A stretch of DNA of 64,000 bases, from positions 7,617 to 71,616 of the forward strand of contig DAOUSW010000005.1 in NCBI GenBank assembly GCA_030627005.1, read 5' to 3'. This document shows, one piece after another, positions 27,682-36,757 of this stretch. Every line of letters starts with the position of its first letter. Position 1 is the first letter of the stretch. A model generated the notes under the pieces. The model made no database searches and was not told the DNA's origin. It saw only the letters and a list, made by a program, of their open reading frames with translations. Position numbers and translations under genes: made by a program. Origin of the DNA: MTP4 sp9310u (lineage in GTDB: Archaea > Halobacteriota > Methanosarcinia > Methanosarcinales > Methanosarcinaceae).

Positions 27682-28316
27682 GTTCACAAGGAACTAAGCT
27701 GTAAAATGAAGCAAATTCAGGACAGAGTAAAACCTGATCCCGCAATAAACTTCATTGACGCGTAAGCTGTAAAATGAGGCAAATTCAGGACAGAAAAATC
27801 TGATCCCGTATAATACTTCATTGGCGCGTAGCTATAAGGTGGAGCAAATTCAGGACGGCTTGAAAACCGATCCCGTAATCTACTTCATTTATGGCGTAAA
27901 CTGCGAAATGAAGCAAATTCAGGGCAGTCTGATATCTGATCCCGTAATCTACTTCATTTATGGTGTAAACTGCGAAATGAAGCAAATTCAGGACAGGGTA
28001 AAAGCTGATCCCGTAATCTACTTCATTGACGTGTAAGCTTAAAATGGAGCAAATTCAGGACAGAATAATCTGATCCCTCAATAAACTTCATTGGCGCGTA
28101 GCTATAAGGTGGAGCAAATTCAGGACGGCTTGAAAACCGATCCCGTAATATACTTCATTTATGGCGTAAACTGCGAAATGAAGCAAATTCAGGACAGTCT
28201 AAAATCTGATCCCGTAATATACTTCATTGACATGTAAGCTTAAAATGGAGCAAATTCAGGACAGAAAAATCTGATCCCTCAATAAACTTCATTGATGCAG
28301 ACCAAACCTTGTGAAC
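27682..28316. repeat. Nine tandem ~67-bp hairpin units bounded by 10-bp inverted repeats
   Basis: GTTCACAAGG (27682-27691) and CCTTGTGAAC (28307-28316) bracket nine units. The motif GCAAATTCAGG recurs at 27711, 27779, 27844, 27913, 27982, 28049, 28114, 28183 and 28250 (spacing 65-69). In each unit AAATGAAGCAAATTCAGGAC pairs with the later GATCCCGTAATCTACTTCAT, so every unit can form a ~22-bp imperfect stem with a short variable loop. Units 6-8 resemble 2-4, showing block duplication. It is not a CRISPR array, because the variable part is only about 10 bases and most of the unit is conserved. A 71-codon open frame across three units is accidental. Confidence 0.85.
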
Positions 28317-28898
28317 CCCTTATTCACTCTTTTAATCAAAGTTAAAGCGTCTAGATGTTGTTTCCTCTTCTTTTACTGTTTTTCTCAGCTTTTTGTTTTA
28401 GATATTTAACAAGCAACGTAATTATACTGTTTTGAGCCAAAATGAGCAGAATTCCTGTCTACAGACACTTCCACGTAGTATGAAAAATGTTTTCACTTTA
28501 GAAGGTGAAAATTAGTGAAATACCGGGATTGTCTGAATACATATTTACGTTCACAATCCCAATCATCCCCGGTTAATTTTCAATGGTACACTATTTTCGA
28601 GATGCTTTTTTTGTTTGCGGCTCTAATACAGACCTATATGCTTTTATACAGTTTTAATTTCTTGTTAAATTACTGAAAGGCACGAGTAGACAATTATTTA
28701 ATCAACTGACATCTTAAAAGTACTTCAAAATTGATAATGTTCGAATACAGATTTATATGAGGCTCTGGCGGCTTGAATACAAATGTATAATATTCAATTT
28801 AAATTTGACCGATTTGCGGTTTAAGTGAACTATATTCATATATATCTAAACAGTATAAATTTATACAGTGTTTTCATGAATGGGGTTGATAAGGAATT
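28317..28898. other. AT-rich intergenic region with promoter-like sequence
   Basis: No gene seen. The last 70 bases before the PIN-GNAT gene are very AT-rich, with TATTCATATATATC and AGTATAAATTTATAC, good candidates for a TATA box driving the PIN-GNAT/ASCH-HsdS pair separately from hsdR. Confidence 0.5.
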
Positions 28899-30386
28899 AT
28901 GAAACTTCTATATGATACAAATATTTTAATTCACATTCAAGATCCAAAAGAGCTTTCTCCCAATCTTCAAGCATTGTTAACAATAATCCGAGAACATGGT
29001 CATCAGGAGTTTATCCATCCTGCTTCTTTGAAGGATATCGAAAATGATAATGATACTGAAAGAAGGAGAATAACTTTATCAAAGCTTCGTGGTTATCCTC
29101 TGCTTCCTTCACCGCCTACTCCAGATGATGAGTTTACATCTTTAGTAGGTATTCCCGTAAATTCACATGATGAAAATGACAACGAAATTCTTTTTTCACT
29201 TAAAAAAAATCTTGTAGATTTCCTCATAACAGAAGATAAAGGAATCGGAAAAAAAGCCAATTTACTGAATCTTGATGATAGAGTGCTTTCAATTGATTCA
29301 GCTCTCAATTATTTTACGGCCTTATATCAACGTTTTTTCCCTAATCATAGTTTATTGAGGAAATGCTATGCTCATGAAATTGATATTAATCAACCGTTTT
29401 TTGACTCACTTAAATCAGATTATGGAGATGCGGATTTTAAAAAATGGTATGATAAATGTATCAAAGAAAGTCGTGAATGTTACACTTATGAAGAGAATGA
29501 CAAAGTTAAAGCTTTTCTCATGCTAAAAGAAGAAAATGAAGTTATTGAAACACATTATCCCATTCCTGCCACAAAAAGAGTTAAAATTGCAACACTAAAG
29601 GCCGATTTATCAGGTTCTAAAATGGGCGAACTCTTCCTCAAAATAGCTTTTCAGTATTGCATAAATAATCAGATTTTTGAAATTTACTTAACTCATTTTG
29701 AAACTGAAGATGACACCTTATCTTATCTCATTGAGAACTTTGGTTTTGAAAGAGTAGGAGAGCTGGCAAAGAATGATGAACCGGTATATCTAAAGAAACT
29801 TATCCCGGAAACTACTGAATTACGGCCATTAGAAATTGCTAGAAAATCCTATCCTTGCTTTAAAGATAGTGAAAGTGTTAACAAATTTGTGATCCCAATT
29901 CTTCCCGAATTTCACGATATTCTATTTCCTGAATACAAAAGAAGGCAAATGAAATTGACAGATTATTTTGAAATCAATATTCCTGGCAATGCAATAAAAA
30001 AGGCATATCTTTCATCACGATTTTCTTCCAGATTGGGACTCGGAGACATAATTCTTTTTTATCGTTCACATGATCAAAAAGCGATAACTTCTCTCGGAAT
30101 AATTGATCAGGAACCAATACGAACCAGTAATTTAGATGAACTTAAAAGAATAGTAGGTAAAAGAAGTGTATATTCTGAAGAAGAACTTAAAAAATGGGCA
30201 GAAAAATCAGTTTTTGTTATCCGTTTCAAGCATCACTTATACTTACCAAATCCTCTGAATCTGAGTTATCTCATAGAAAATGATATTTTGAAAAGTGCCC
30301 CACAATCGATAACTGAAATAAACCATGAACAATATCTATCTCTAAAAACTGGTGGCAAACTCGATGAACGTTTTACTGTCAATTAA
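28899..30386 (+). CDS. PIN - GNAT - PUA-like (EVE/ASCH-type) fusion protein
   Basis: 495 residues; ATG 28899. Residues 1-140 are a PIN-type nuclease fold: MKLLYDTNILIHIQD with the first Asp, a middle acidic stretch (LKDIENDND) and DFLITEDKGIGKKA with the distal Asp residues. Residues ~150-305 resemble a GNAT acetyltransferase: KVKAFLMLKEENEVIETHY, KIATLKADLSGSKMGELFLK, LIENFGFERVGEL. Residues ~325-480 look PUA-like: GLGDIILFYRSHDQKAITSL, then a long charged region. All three folds are common in RNA- or tRNA-acting toxins and modifiers. The 3' end overlaps the next gene by 23 bases. Markedly AT-rich next to hsdR, suggesting a separate origin. Confidence 0.75.
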   Translation: MKLLYDTNILIHIQDPKELSPNLQALLTIIREHGHQEFIHPASLKDIENDNDTERRRITLSKLRGYPLLPSPPTPDDEFTSLVGIPVNSHDENDNEILFSLKKNLVDFLITEDKGIGKKANLLNLDDRVLSIDSALNYFTALYQRFFPNHSLLRKCYAHEIDINQPFFDSLKSDYGDADFKKWYDKCIKESRECYTYEENDKVKAFLMLKEENEVIETHYPIPATKRVKIATLKADLSGSKMGELFLKIAFQYCINNQIFEIYLTHFETEDDTLSYLIENFGFERVGELAKNDEPVYLKKLIPETTELRPLEIARKSYPCFKDSESVNKFVIPILPEFHDILFPEYKRRQMKLTDYFEINIPGNAIKKAYLSSRFSSRLGLGDIILFYRSHDQKAITSLGIIDQEPIRTSNLDELKRIVGKRSVYSEEELKKWAEKSVFVIRFKHHLYLPNPLNLSYLIENDILKSAPQSITEINHEQYLSLKTGGKLDERFTVN

Positions 30387-32379
30387 ACCAAAGTATGTTG
30401 ATGAAATTCTAGCTGGTAAAAAGATATTTGAGTTTAGAAAATCCATTTTCAAAAAAAAGGATATAGGCAAAGTATTCATTTATTCGAGTTCTCCTGTCAA
30501 AAAAATAGTTGCATCATTCGAGATTGCCAGAATCATTGCCGATTCTCCTCAAAAACTCTGGAATAAATGCCAGAAATATGGAGGAATCCCTGAAAATGAC
30601 TTTTTTGAGTATTTCAAAAATTCAGATATTGGTTATGCAATAGAAATAACCAATCTTAATGAGTTTTCTGAGCCAATTAATCCCTACAAATTAAAACAGG
30701 ACTTTAGACCACCACAATCTTACTGTTATTTACCTTTGGATTATTTTGAAAATATAAACATCAACAGTATTCCAAGAATAAAAAAACAGGATATGGTGCT
30801 GTTGGAATCAGGTAATGAATATTTCTCCAATTCAGATACCAATAAAAACTCCAGCAAAAAACATACACAAACTAAACTTTCCAATGAAGATGAATTTCAA
30901 AAGATGCCAGGACTGTCAGAAGGGTTGCTGAAAAATAACATGATTATGGAAGAGAGAGCTGGATGGATAGAAACTGAATTGGGTCAAGTAGCTGAAATTA
31001 TAATGGGACAATCGCCACCATCTTCAACTTACAATGAATATGGTATTGGACTCCCTTTTTTTCAAGGAAAAGCAGAGTTTACTGAACTACACCCCCTTGT
31101 TTCAAAATGGTGTTCAGAGCCAAAGAAGATTGCTGAATCAAACGATATTCTAATTTCGGTTAGAGCCCCAGTTGGAGCAACAAATATTGCTAACCAAAAG
31201 TGTTGCATTGGTAGAGGATTAGCAGCCATTCGTTACCCCGATTGCAACAAGTATGTGTTCTACTTTTTGAGATTAATTGAAAAAGAATTGGATAAAAAAG
31301 GTACTGGCACGACCTTTAAAGCGATTTCAGGTTCAGTTTTAAAGAGTGAAGGAATCCCTTTAGCTCCTCTTCCCGAACAACGCGCCATAGTCTCCAAAAT
31401 CGAGCAGCTCTTCAGCGAACTGGACAACGGCATTGCCAACCTCAAACTGGCACAGGAACAGCTCAAGGTGTATCGGCAGGCGGTGCTGAAGAAGGCGTTT
31501 GAAGGGGAGCTTACGAAAAAATGGCGGGAGCAGCAGACTGATCTGCCGGATGCGGGGGATTTGCTGGAACAGATTAGGAAGGAAAGAGAAGAAGCTGTAA
31601 AAGCCTCCGGCAAAAAACTGCAAAAAACTAAGCCTTTTACTGAAGTGGAATTGACAGAGTTACCGAGACTACCCGAAGGATGGGGATGGGAAAGATTGGA
31701 GGGAGTCGGATATTGGACAGGAGGTGGAACTCCTTCAAAACAAAACCATTCTTATTGGAATAATGGTGATGTTCTTTGGGTTTCTCCAAAAGATATGAAA
31801 ACTACGTTGATTTTAGATACCGGAGATAAAATAACCAAAGATTCAATTGAGAATTCTTCCGCAAAATGGATAGCTAAAGATTCAATACTTTTTGTTGTTA
31901 GAAGTGGAATCATTAGAAGAATTTTGCCGATCGCATTAGCAGGGAAAAACCTCACAACAAACCAAGATTTACAATCATTGACTTTATTTTGGGGAGATAA
32001 AGATTATGTATTCTGGTATTGCCAGGCTAATGAGCAAGTCATTAGGGAAAAATGCGCTAAAGATGGTACAACTGTAGACAACATTGAAGTTCCACGTTTG
32101 AAATCATACCCGATAGCAATTTGTTCCCTCCCTGAACAACAAGCCATCGTTCAGGAAATCGAAACCCGCCTTTCAGTCTGCGACAAGATAGAGCAGGATA
32201 TAAAAGAGAATCTGGAAAAAGCCGAAGCACTTCGGCAGAGTATTTTGAAAAAAGCGTTTGAGGGGAAGTTGCTTAATGAAAGGGAGCTGGCAGAGGTTCG
32301 AGGGGCAGAGGATTGGGAGCCGGCTGAGGTTTTGCTGGAGAGGGTGAAGGCTGAGAGAGCAGGGAATGGGAAGACGTGA
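30364..32379 (+). CDS. hsdS: ASCH domain fused to type I restriction specificity subunit HsdS
   Basis: 671 residues from ATG 30364, with GGTGG nine bases upstream; a GTG at 30352 is possible. Residues 1-130 are an ASCH (PUA-like) domain: MNVLLSIKPKYVDEILAG, the signature GKKIFEFRKS, FIYSSSPVKKIVASFEI. After a ~70-residue polar linker comes a complete HsdS: TRD1 from WIETELGQVAEIIMGQSPPS, conserved helix LPEQRAIVSKIEQLFSELD, TRD2 from WGWERLEGVGYWTGG, second helix LPEQQAIVQEIETRLSVCD. HsdS picks the DNA target for HsdR and HsdM. An N-terminal ASCH domain is not part of normal HsdS. The overlap with the PIN-GNAT gene suggests ASCH was its partner before fusing to hsdS. Confidence 0.88.
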   Translation: MNVLLSIKPKYVDEILAGKKIFEFRKSIFKKKDIGKVFIYSSSPVKKIVASFEIARIIADSPQKLWNKCQKYGGIPENDFFEYFKNSDIGYAIEITNLNEFSEPINPYKLKQDFRPPQSYCYLPLDYFENININSIPRIKKQDMVLLESGNEYFSNSDTNKNSSKKHTQTKLSNEDEFQKMPGLSEGLLKNNMIMEERAGWIETELGQVAEIIMGQSPPSSTYNEYGIGLPFFQGKAEFTELHPLVSKWCSEPKKIAESNDILISVRAPVGATNIANQKCCIGRGLAAIRYPDCNKYVFYFLRLIEKELDKKGTGTTFKAISGSVLKSEGIPLAPLPEQRAIVSKIEQLFSELDNGIANLKLAQEQLKVYRQAVLKKAFEGELTKKWREQQTDLPDAGDLLEQIRKEREEAVKASGKKLQKTKPFTEVELTELPRLPEGWGWERLEGVGYWTGGGTPSKQNHSYWNNGDVLWVSPKDMKTTLILDTGDKITKDSIENSSAKWIAKDSILFVVRSGIIRRILPIALAGKNLTTNQDLQSLTLFWGDKDYVFWYCQANEQVIREKCAKDGTTVDNIEVPRLKSYPIAICSLPEQQAIVQEIETRLSVCDKIEQDIKENLEKAEALRQSILKKAFEGKLLNERELAEVRGAEDWEPAEVLLERVKAERAGNGKT

Positions 32380-32404
32380 GAAGGCTCGGTGATTACTACG
32401 GGAG

Positions 32405-32655
32405 CGCGGAGGGTCACGAATACCCCGACTTTCAAGTTGGGGATGAAGTGAACCCTCGCACGTTTTTTTGTGCCCCTTTAGATTGAAATCCCTTACTCCT
32501 TTGTAATTTGAGGTTTCTCGGTATCATGATTACAGGAGTTCGAATTGCTACTCTAATATTAAAGAAACTTTGTCAAACGATACTAAACACTTCCCAAGAA
32601 ACCGGGCGGGCGGCCCGAAGCATACCCCACCTTTTAAGGTGGGGTGGCCGCCCGC
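32405..32655. mobile_element. Possible IS200/IS605-derived palindrome-ended element (PATE-like)
   Basis: Two large two-level hairpins about 140 bp apart. Left (32405-32459): inner stem CCCCGACTT/AAGTTGGGG with an outer GAGGGTCAC/GTGAACCCTC stem. Right (32606-32655): inner ACCCCACCTT/AAGGTGGGGT with outer GCGGGCGGCC/GGCCGCCCGC and an 8-base bulge. Subterminal hairpins at both ends with no gene inside fit a non-autonomous relative of IS200/IS605. The right one alone could also be a strong terminator-like structure. Confidence 0.4.
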
Positions 32656-32779
32656 AATTTGATTTGTTTATATGATCACTCCTATTGCTGATGAGAAAAC
32701 TGAGGGTGCAATTGAGGGCGTAAAAACATAAACCACAGGATCAAAGGATATCATCGGCTGGTTAAATGATACTGTTAAT

Positions 32780-32946
32780 TACCCCCCAAGCTACCCCCCA
32801 AGCTACCCCCCAAGCTACCCCCCCAAGCTACCCCGCAGGCTACCGCGCAAGTTACCCCGCAAGTTACCCCGCAGCCACCCAGCAGGCTACCGCGCAAGCT
32901 ACCGCGCAAGCTACCGCGCAAGCTACCGCGCAAGTTACCGAGTAAG
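32780..32946. repeat. 12-bp tandem array upstream of hsdM (about 14 units)
   Basis: Units of TACCCCCCAAGC type change stepwise into TACCGCGCAAGC; one unit has an extra C. The array ends about 78 bp before the hsdM start and so lies in its promoter/leader region. It is non-coding on the plus strand. Confidence 0.9.
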
Positions 32947-33023
32947 CTGGCAATAGATGTTGAAAATCAAGTTTCGTAAAGAAGAAATACAAAAATATTA
33001 CTCTCATCTCAAGGATCCAAACC

Positions 33024-34556
33024 ATGTCTGAAAATACCTCATCCATCGTTTCCAAAGTCTGGAGCTTCTGCAACGTCCTGAGGGACGGGGGCGTGAGCTA
33101 CGGTGATTATCTGGAACAGTTGACCTATCTCATTTTCCTGAAAATGGCTCAGGAGTACAGGAAGGAGCCATATAACAGGGATATTGGTATCCCGGAGGAA
33201 TATACCTGGGACAGGCTGAAACAGCAGCGTGGAGCGGAGCTCGATACTCATTACAAGGGGCTCTTGGAAGAGCTGGGGAAAAAGCCGGGAATGCTGGGGC
33301 AGATCTTCCTCAAGGCCCAGAACAAGATAAGCGACCCTGCAATGCTGTACAAGGTCATTGATATGGTCGATAAGGAAAGCTGGGTCATGATGGGTGTGGA
33401 TACCAAGGGAGAAATCTACGAAGGGCTCCTGCAGAAGAACGCAGAAGATACAAAAAGCGGAGCCGGACAGTACTTCACCCCGAGGCCTCTTATCAAGGTC
33501 ATGGTCCGGTGCCTGCAGCCCGAACCCCTGAAGACCATAGGTGACCCCTGCTGCGGTACAGGCGGGTTCTTTTTAGCAGCTTATGACTTCCTTACCTCAC
33601 AGCACAGGCTGGACCGGGAACAGAGCCGCTTTTTGAAAAACAAAACCTTTGGAGGGAATGAGATCGTCGCAGGGACCAGACGGCTTGCCCTTATGAACAT
33701 GTTCCTGCACAACATCGGGGAAATCGACGGGGAGCCCATGATCTCCAATTCCGACGCTCTTATAGCCGATCCCGGCTACCGTTACGATTACATCCTCACC
33801 AACCCGCCCTTCGGAAAGAATAGCAGCATGACCTTCACCAACGAAGAAGGCGAGCAGGAAAAAGAAGAGCTCACCTACAACCGTCAGGACTTCTGGACAA
33901 CCACGAGCAACAAGCAGCTCAACTTTGTGCAGCATATCCACACCATCCTAAAAACCGGCGGGCAGGCAGCAGTAGTACTGCCGGACAATGTGTTGTTTGA
34001 AGGCGGAGCAGGGGAGACCGTGCGCAAAAAGCTTCTTGAGACCACCGACCTGCACACAATCCTGCGCCTGCCGACAGGCATCTTCTATGCGAATGGGGTA
34101 AAGGCAAACGTGCTTTTCTTTGAGGCAAAACCCGCAGCCAAAGAGCCCTGGACAAAAGAAGTGTGGATCTACGACTACCGCACAAATGTGCACCACACCC
34201 TCAAAAAGAATCCGATGAAGTATTCGGACCTGGAAGACTTTGTCAAATGCTATAACCCCGAAAACCGTTTCAGCCGTACTGAGACCTGGAGCGAAGAAGC
34301 TCCCGAAGGCAGGTTCCGGAAATTCGGCTATGAGGAAATTGTAGCAAGGGATAAAACGAACCTGGATATCTTCTGGCTCAAGGACAAAAGCCTTGCTGAC
34401 CTGGACAACCTTCCGGACCCAGATATTCTTGCAAACGAGATCATCGAGAATATGGAGGCTTCGCTGGCAAGTTTCAAGGAGATTATGCTCACAATTAATG
34501 GAAACGGGGGAGACAACGGAAGCGGGGGAGACAATGGAAACGGGTACGGGAATTGA
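33024..34556 (+). CDS. hsdM: Type I restriction-modification methyltransferase subunit
   Basis: 510 residues. N-terminal helical domain (KVWSFCNVLRDGGVSYGDYL), then the N6-adenine methylase core: GQYFTPRPLIKVMV, DPCCGTGGFFLAAYDFL (SAM-binding motif I, about residue 175) and ILTNPPFGKNSS (motif IV, NPPF, about 255). The C-terminus ends in a Gly/Asn-rich tail (NGNGGDNGSGGDNGNGYGN) from a short DNA repeat. With HsdS it methylates the recognition site, protecting it from HsdR. Placed after hsdS; the array at 32780-32946 lies between. Confidence 0.96.
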   Translation: MSENTSSIVSKVWSFCNVLRDGGVSYGDYLEQLTYLIFLKMAQEYRKEPYNRDIGIPEEYTWDRLKQQRGAELDTHYKGLLEELGKKPGMLGQIFLKAQNKISDPAMLYKVIDMVDKESWVMMGVDTKGEIYEGLLQKNAEDTKSGAGQYFTPRPLIKVMVRCLQPEPLKTIGDPCCGTGGFFLAAYDFLTSQHRLDREQSRFLKNKTFGGNEIVAGTRRLALMNMFLHNIGEIDGEPMISNSDALIADPGYRYDYILTNPPFGKNSSMTFTNEEGEQEKEELTYNRQDFWTTTSNKQLNFVQHIHTILKTGGQAAVVLPDNVLFEGGAGETVRKKLLETTDLHTILRLPTGIFYANGVKANVLFFEAKPAAKEPWTKEVWIYDYRTNVHHTLKKNPMKYSDLEDFVKCYNPENRFSRTETWSEEAPEGRFRKFGYEEIVARDKTNLDIFWLKDKSLADLDNLPDPDILANEIIENMEASLASFKEIMLTINGNGGDNGSGGDNGNGYGN

Positions 34557-34601
34557 AACTACTGCCCGCTCTAATTTTGTCTCCCGGTTGAGAACCGGAC
34601 T

Positions 34602-35273
34602 TTACCCGGTCTCTTCCGGTACCTGTCGGGCGCGCCCGAAAACTATCCCCATCAGCAGGAACACAAAGGGGGAGACCCCGGCGTAGCCCAGGATTCCGAT
34701 ATTTCGGACATTCATGTTTGCAAGCGGTACCCCGATTAACCCCGCAAGACTCAGTAAGCCGCTGGCAACCATAAGAATCCGAACAGTTTTCTCCAGCCTT
34801 CCTCTCCTGAATACAGGTGCGGCAAAGAGCATTGAGAGGGCAAAGAAAAAGTCCCATGCGAGTATGTCCATTGTATATGCTACGGACGGCCAGCTGAAGG
34901 AAAAGAATAGTGAAGCCAACGGCAATCCCGCAGCCTCGATCTGACGGCTTACAGTAAGGATAACGAAGTGGACACTACAGGTAATGCTTGCCATAAGGAC
35001 CATAAATGCAAGTGCAGTATGGCTGTACATTCTGGTCTCGGGAGAGGCATAAGCGTGAACTGCGACCATAACAATGACCATCAAGGGCGCCATCACAACG
35101 ATGAGCAGTTCCAGTATGGTGAAGAAAGGGTCCCCGATCGGGTCTTCGGGCGACTTGAGTGAGAGGAATCCAAGAACCAGCGTAAGCAGATATGCTATCA
35201 GGAGGAAAAACACGGCCAGGGCTGCAGCTCTTCCCAGGCTGCGGTGTTGTCTGGTGAAGCCTTCATGTTCCAT
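34602..35273 (-). CDS. Polytopic membrane protein, unknown function
   Basis: 223 residues with about six membrane helices (AAALAVFFLLIAYLLTLVL, LLIVVMAPLMVIVMVAVHAY, TALAFMVLMASITCSVHF, a central pair, ILMVASGLLSLAGLIGVPL and a last helix with FVFLLMGIVFG). No catalytic motif is seen and I do not recognise the family. Its stop is 46 bases from the convergent hsdM stop. Confidence 0.75.
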   Translation of the reverse strand: MEHEGFTRQHRSLGRAAALAVFFLLIAYLLTLVLGFLSLKSPEDPIGDPFFTILELLIVVMAPLMVIVMVAVHAYASPETRMYSHTALAFMVLMASITCSVHFVILTVSRQIEAAGLPLASLFFSFSWPSVAYTMDILAWDFFFALSMLFAAPVFRRGRLEKTVRILMVASGLLSLAGLIGVPLANMNVRNIGILGYAGVSPFVFLLMGIVFGRARQVPEETG

Positions 35274-35302
35274 CGTTCAACTCCTTTCGTCGCGGTGTTA
35301 CT

Positions 35303-36076
35303 TTACGTGACATCTTGAAACAATATGCAGCGCATGGAAACCGACGCATAAACTATTTCTTCGCAAAAAAAGCTGGCAGTCTCGTTTTTGTCTGTTGCGC
35401 CAAGGGCGTAGATTAGAGGGATATAATGTTCGGCGGAATTGACAGATAATATTGCGTCTTCCCCGAGTGATTCGTAATTGACCAGCTTCAGGTCGTCCCT
35501 GGCTGTAACATATTTTTTCACTTTTTCATCAAAATTGATTGCCCATTTATATGGAGTTTCGGACATTCTTGCCAGCATGAGGTTATGCACGACGTTTCCG
35601 GTGCAAAAAATCAGGATTCCCTCTTCTCTTAATTTGTAGAGTTTCCTTGCCAGTTCATAGTGCTGCTGCATGCTGAGTTTTCGATTTATGCTGAGTTCGA
35701 CTACCGGGATGTCAGCATCAGGATACATCCTTGAAAGTACACACCAAACTCCGTGGTCAATGCTCCATTTGCCATCAAAATTAACTTCTTTAACCAGGTC
35801 TTTTACTTTTGTAACAAGTTCCTTTGAACCGGGACACTCGTATTTCTGGTCATATAATTCCTGTGGGAATCCATAAAAATCGTGGATTGTTTTAAGCTTC
35901 TCGCTTGAAGTAACACTGGTATCCTCTCTCTCATAGTGTGCGGATATGGCCAGTATTGCTTCAGGTTTTGGAATTTTTTTGGAAATATTTCTCCAGCCTC
36001 TTGTAAACTCATTGTCCTCTATGGCATTCATGGGGGAACCATGGCCTATGAACAGAACTGGCATAATTTTTTCCAT
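35303..36076 (-). CDS. Extradiol ring-cleavage dioxygenase, LigB/YgiD type
   Basis: 257 residues from ATG 36076, which has GGGGTC upstream; a longer start at 36124 lacks a ribosome site. Class III extradiol dioxygenase fold with the metal-binding histidines in LFIGHGSPMNAIE, AISAHYERED and IDHGVWCVLSRMYPDADIP; GNVVHNLMLAR provides another conserved His. The family includes DOPA 4,5-dioxygenase and many uncharacterised enzymes. Oxygen-dependent activity is odd in a strict anaerobe, so the physiological role is open (detoxification is a guess). Confidence 0.88.
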   Translation of the reverse strand: MEKIMPVLFIGHGSPMNAIEDNEFTRGWRNISKKIPKPEAILAISAHYEREDTSVTSSEKLKTIHDFYGFPQELYDQKYECPGSKELVTKVKDLVKEVNFDGKWSIDHGVWCVLSRMYPDADIPVVELSINRKLSMQQHYELARKLYKLREEGILIFCTGNVVHNLMLARMSETPYKWAINFDEKVKKYVTARDDLKLVNYESLGEDAILSVNSAEHYIPLIYALGATDKNETASFFCEEIVYASVSMRCILFQDVT

Positions 36077-36258
36077 ACTTTTGACCCCGTTGTCCATTCT
36101 GTTTTCAGTATCCTCTTCTCCCATATCTCAAAATAATTAAGCACATGAGTATATTATGTATCATAACCTATAAATCTCATAACCCTGTCAGAACACGTAA
36201 TGGTTGCAATCATTTCAAAGCAGTTCGTTAAAAATATGGGTAAGTGGGAAGTGTTGAC

Positions 36259-36757
36259 ATGACTGAGAGGCAAGTCGAAAGCGTGGTTATCGAAATTCCG
36301 AAAGGAAGTCGGAACAAATACGAGTACGATAAGGAAAGGAAAGTGATCAAGTTCGACAGAATGCTTTTTTCTTCAATGATGTATCCCTGTGATTATGGTT
36401 TTTTTTCCTGATACTCTGGCACTTGACGGTGACCCTTTAGATGTCCTGGTTTTAATGTGGGAACCTACATTTCCGGGATGTGTGATAGATGTACATCCTA
36501 TTGCATTATTTGCCATGGAAGATGATAAGGGAGTAGATGACAAGATACTCTGTGTTCCAAAGGGTGACCCCTTATGGAATTATATAGAATCAATCGACCA
36601 GGTCCCTCCTCATCTCTTAAAAGAAATTACTCACTTCTTTGAAACTTATAAGCATTTAGAGCATAAACACGTGAAGGTTATTGGTTGGGACGGTCTCGAA
36701 GCAGCAGTCAATATAATCCAGGAAGCTAAATCCCGATATCTCGAACAAAATAAATGA
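36259..36757 (+). pseudogene. ppa: Inorganic pyrophosphatase (family I) with +1 frameshift in a T8 run
   Basis: From ATG 36259 the frame reads MTERQVESVVIEIPKGSRNK then YEYDKER, and DRMLFSSMMYPCDYGFF before a premature stop. The rest continues in the next frame as PDTLALDGDPLDVLVLMW down to residue ~165, including the conserved DGDPLDVLV metal-site motif. Removing one T from the eight at 36399-36406 restores a normal ~165-residue soluble pyrophosphatase. The coding sequence is otherwise undamaged, so this is a sequencing error, a very recent mutation, or slippage at the T run. Confidence 0.9.

Noticed and set aside
27821..28036. 71-residue repeat protein (IYFIYGVNCEMKQIQ units)
   Set aside because: The frame is open only where three units happen to be 69 bases long; other units are 65-68 bases and break it. 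No ribosome site.
27682..28316. CRISPR array
   Set aside because: Units are conserved over nearly their whole length and the variable part is only about 10 bases. Spacers of about 30-40 unique bases and an identical short repeat are missing, and there are no cas genes nearby.
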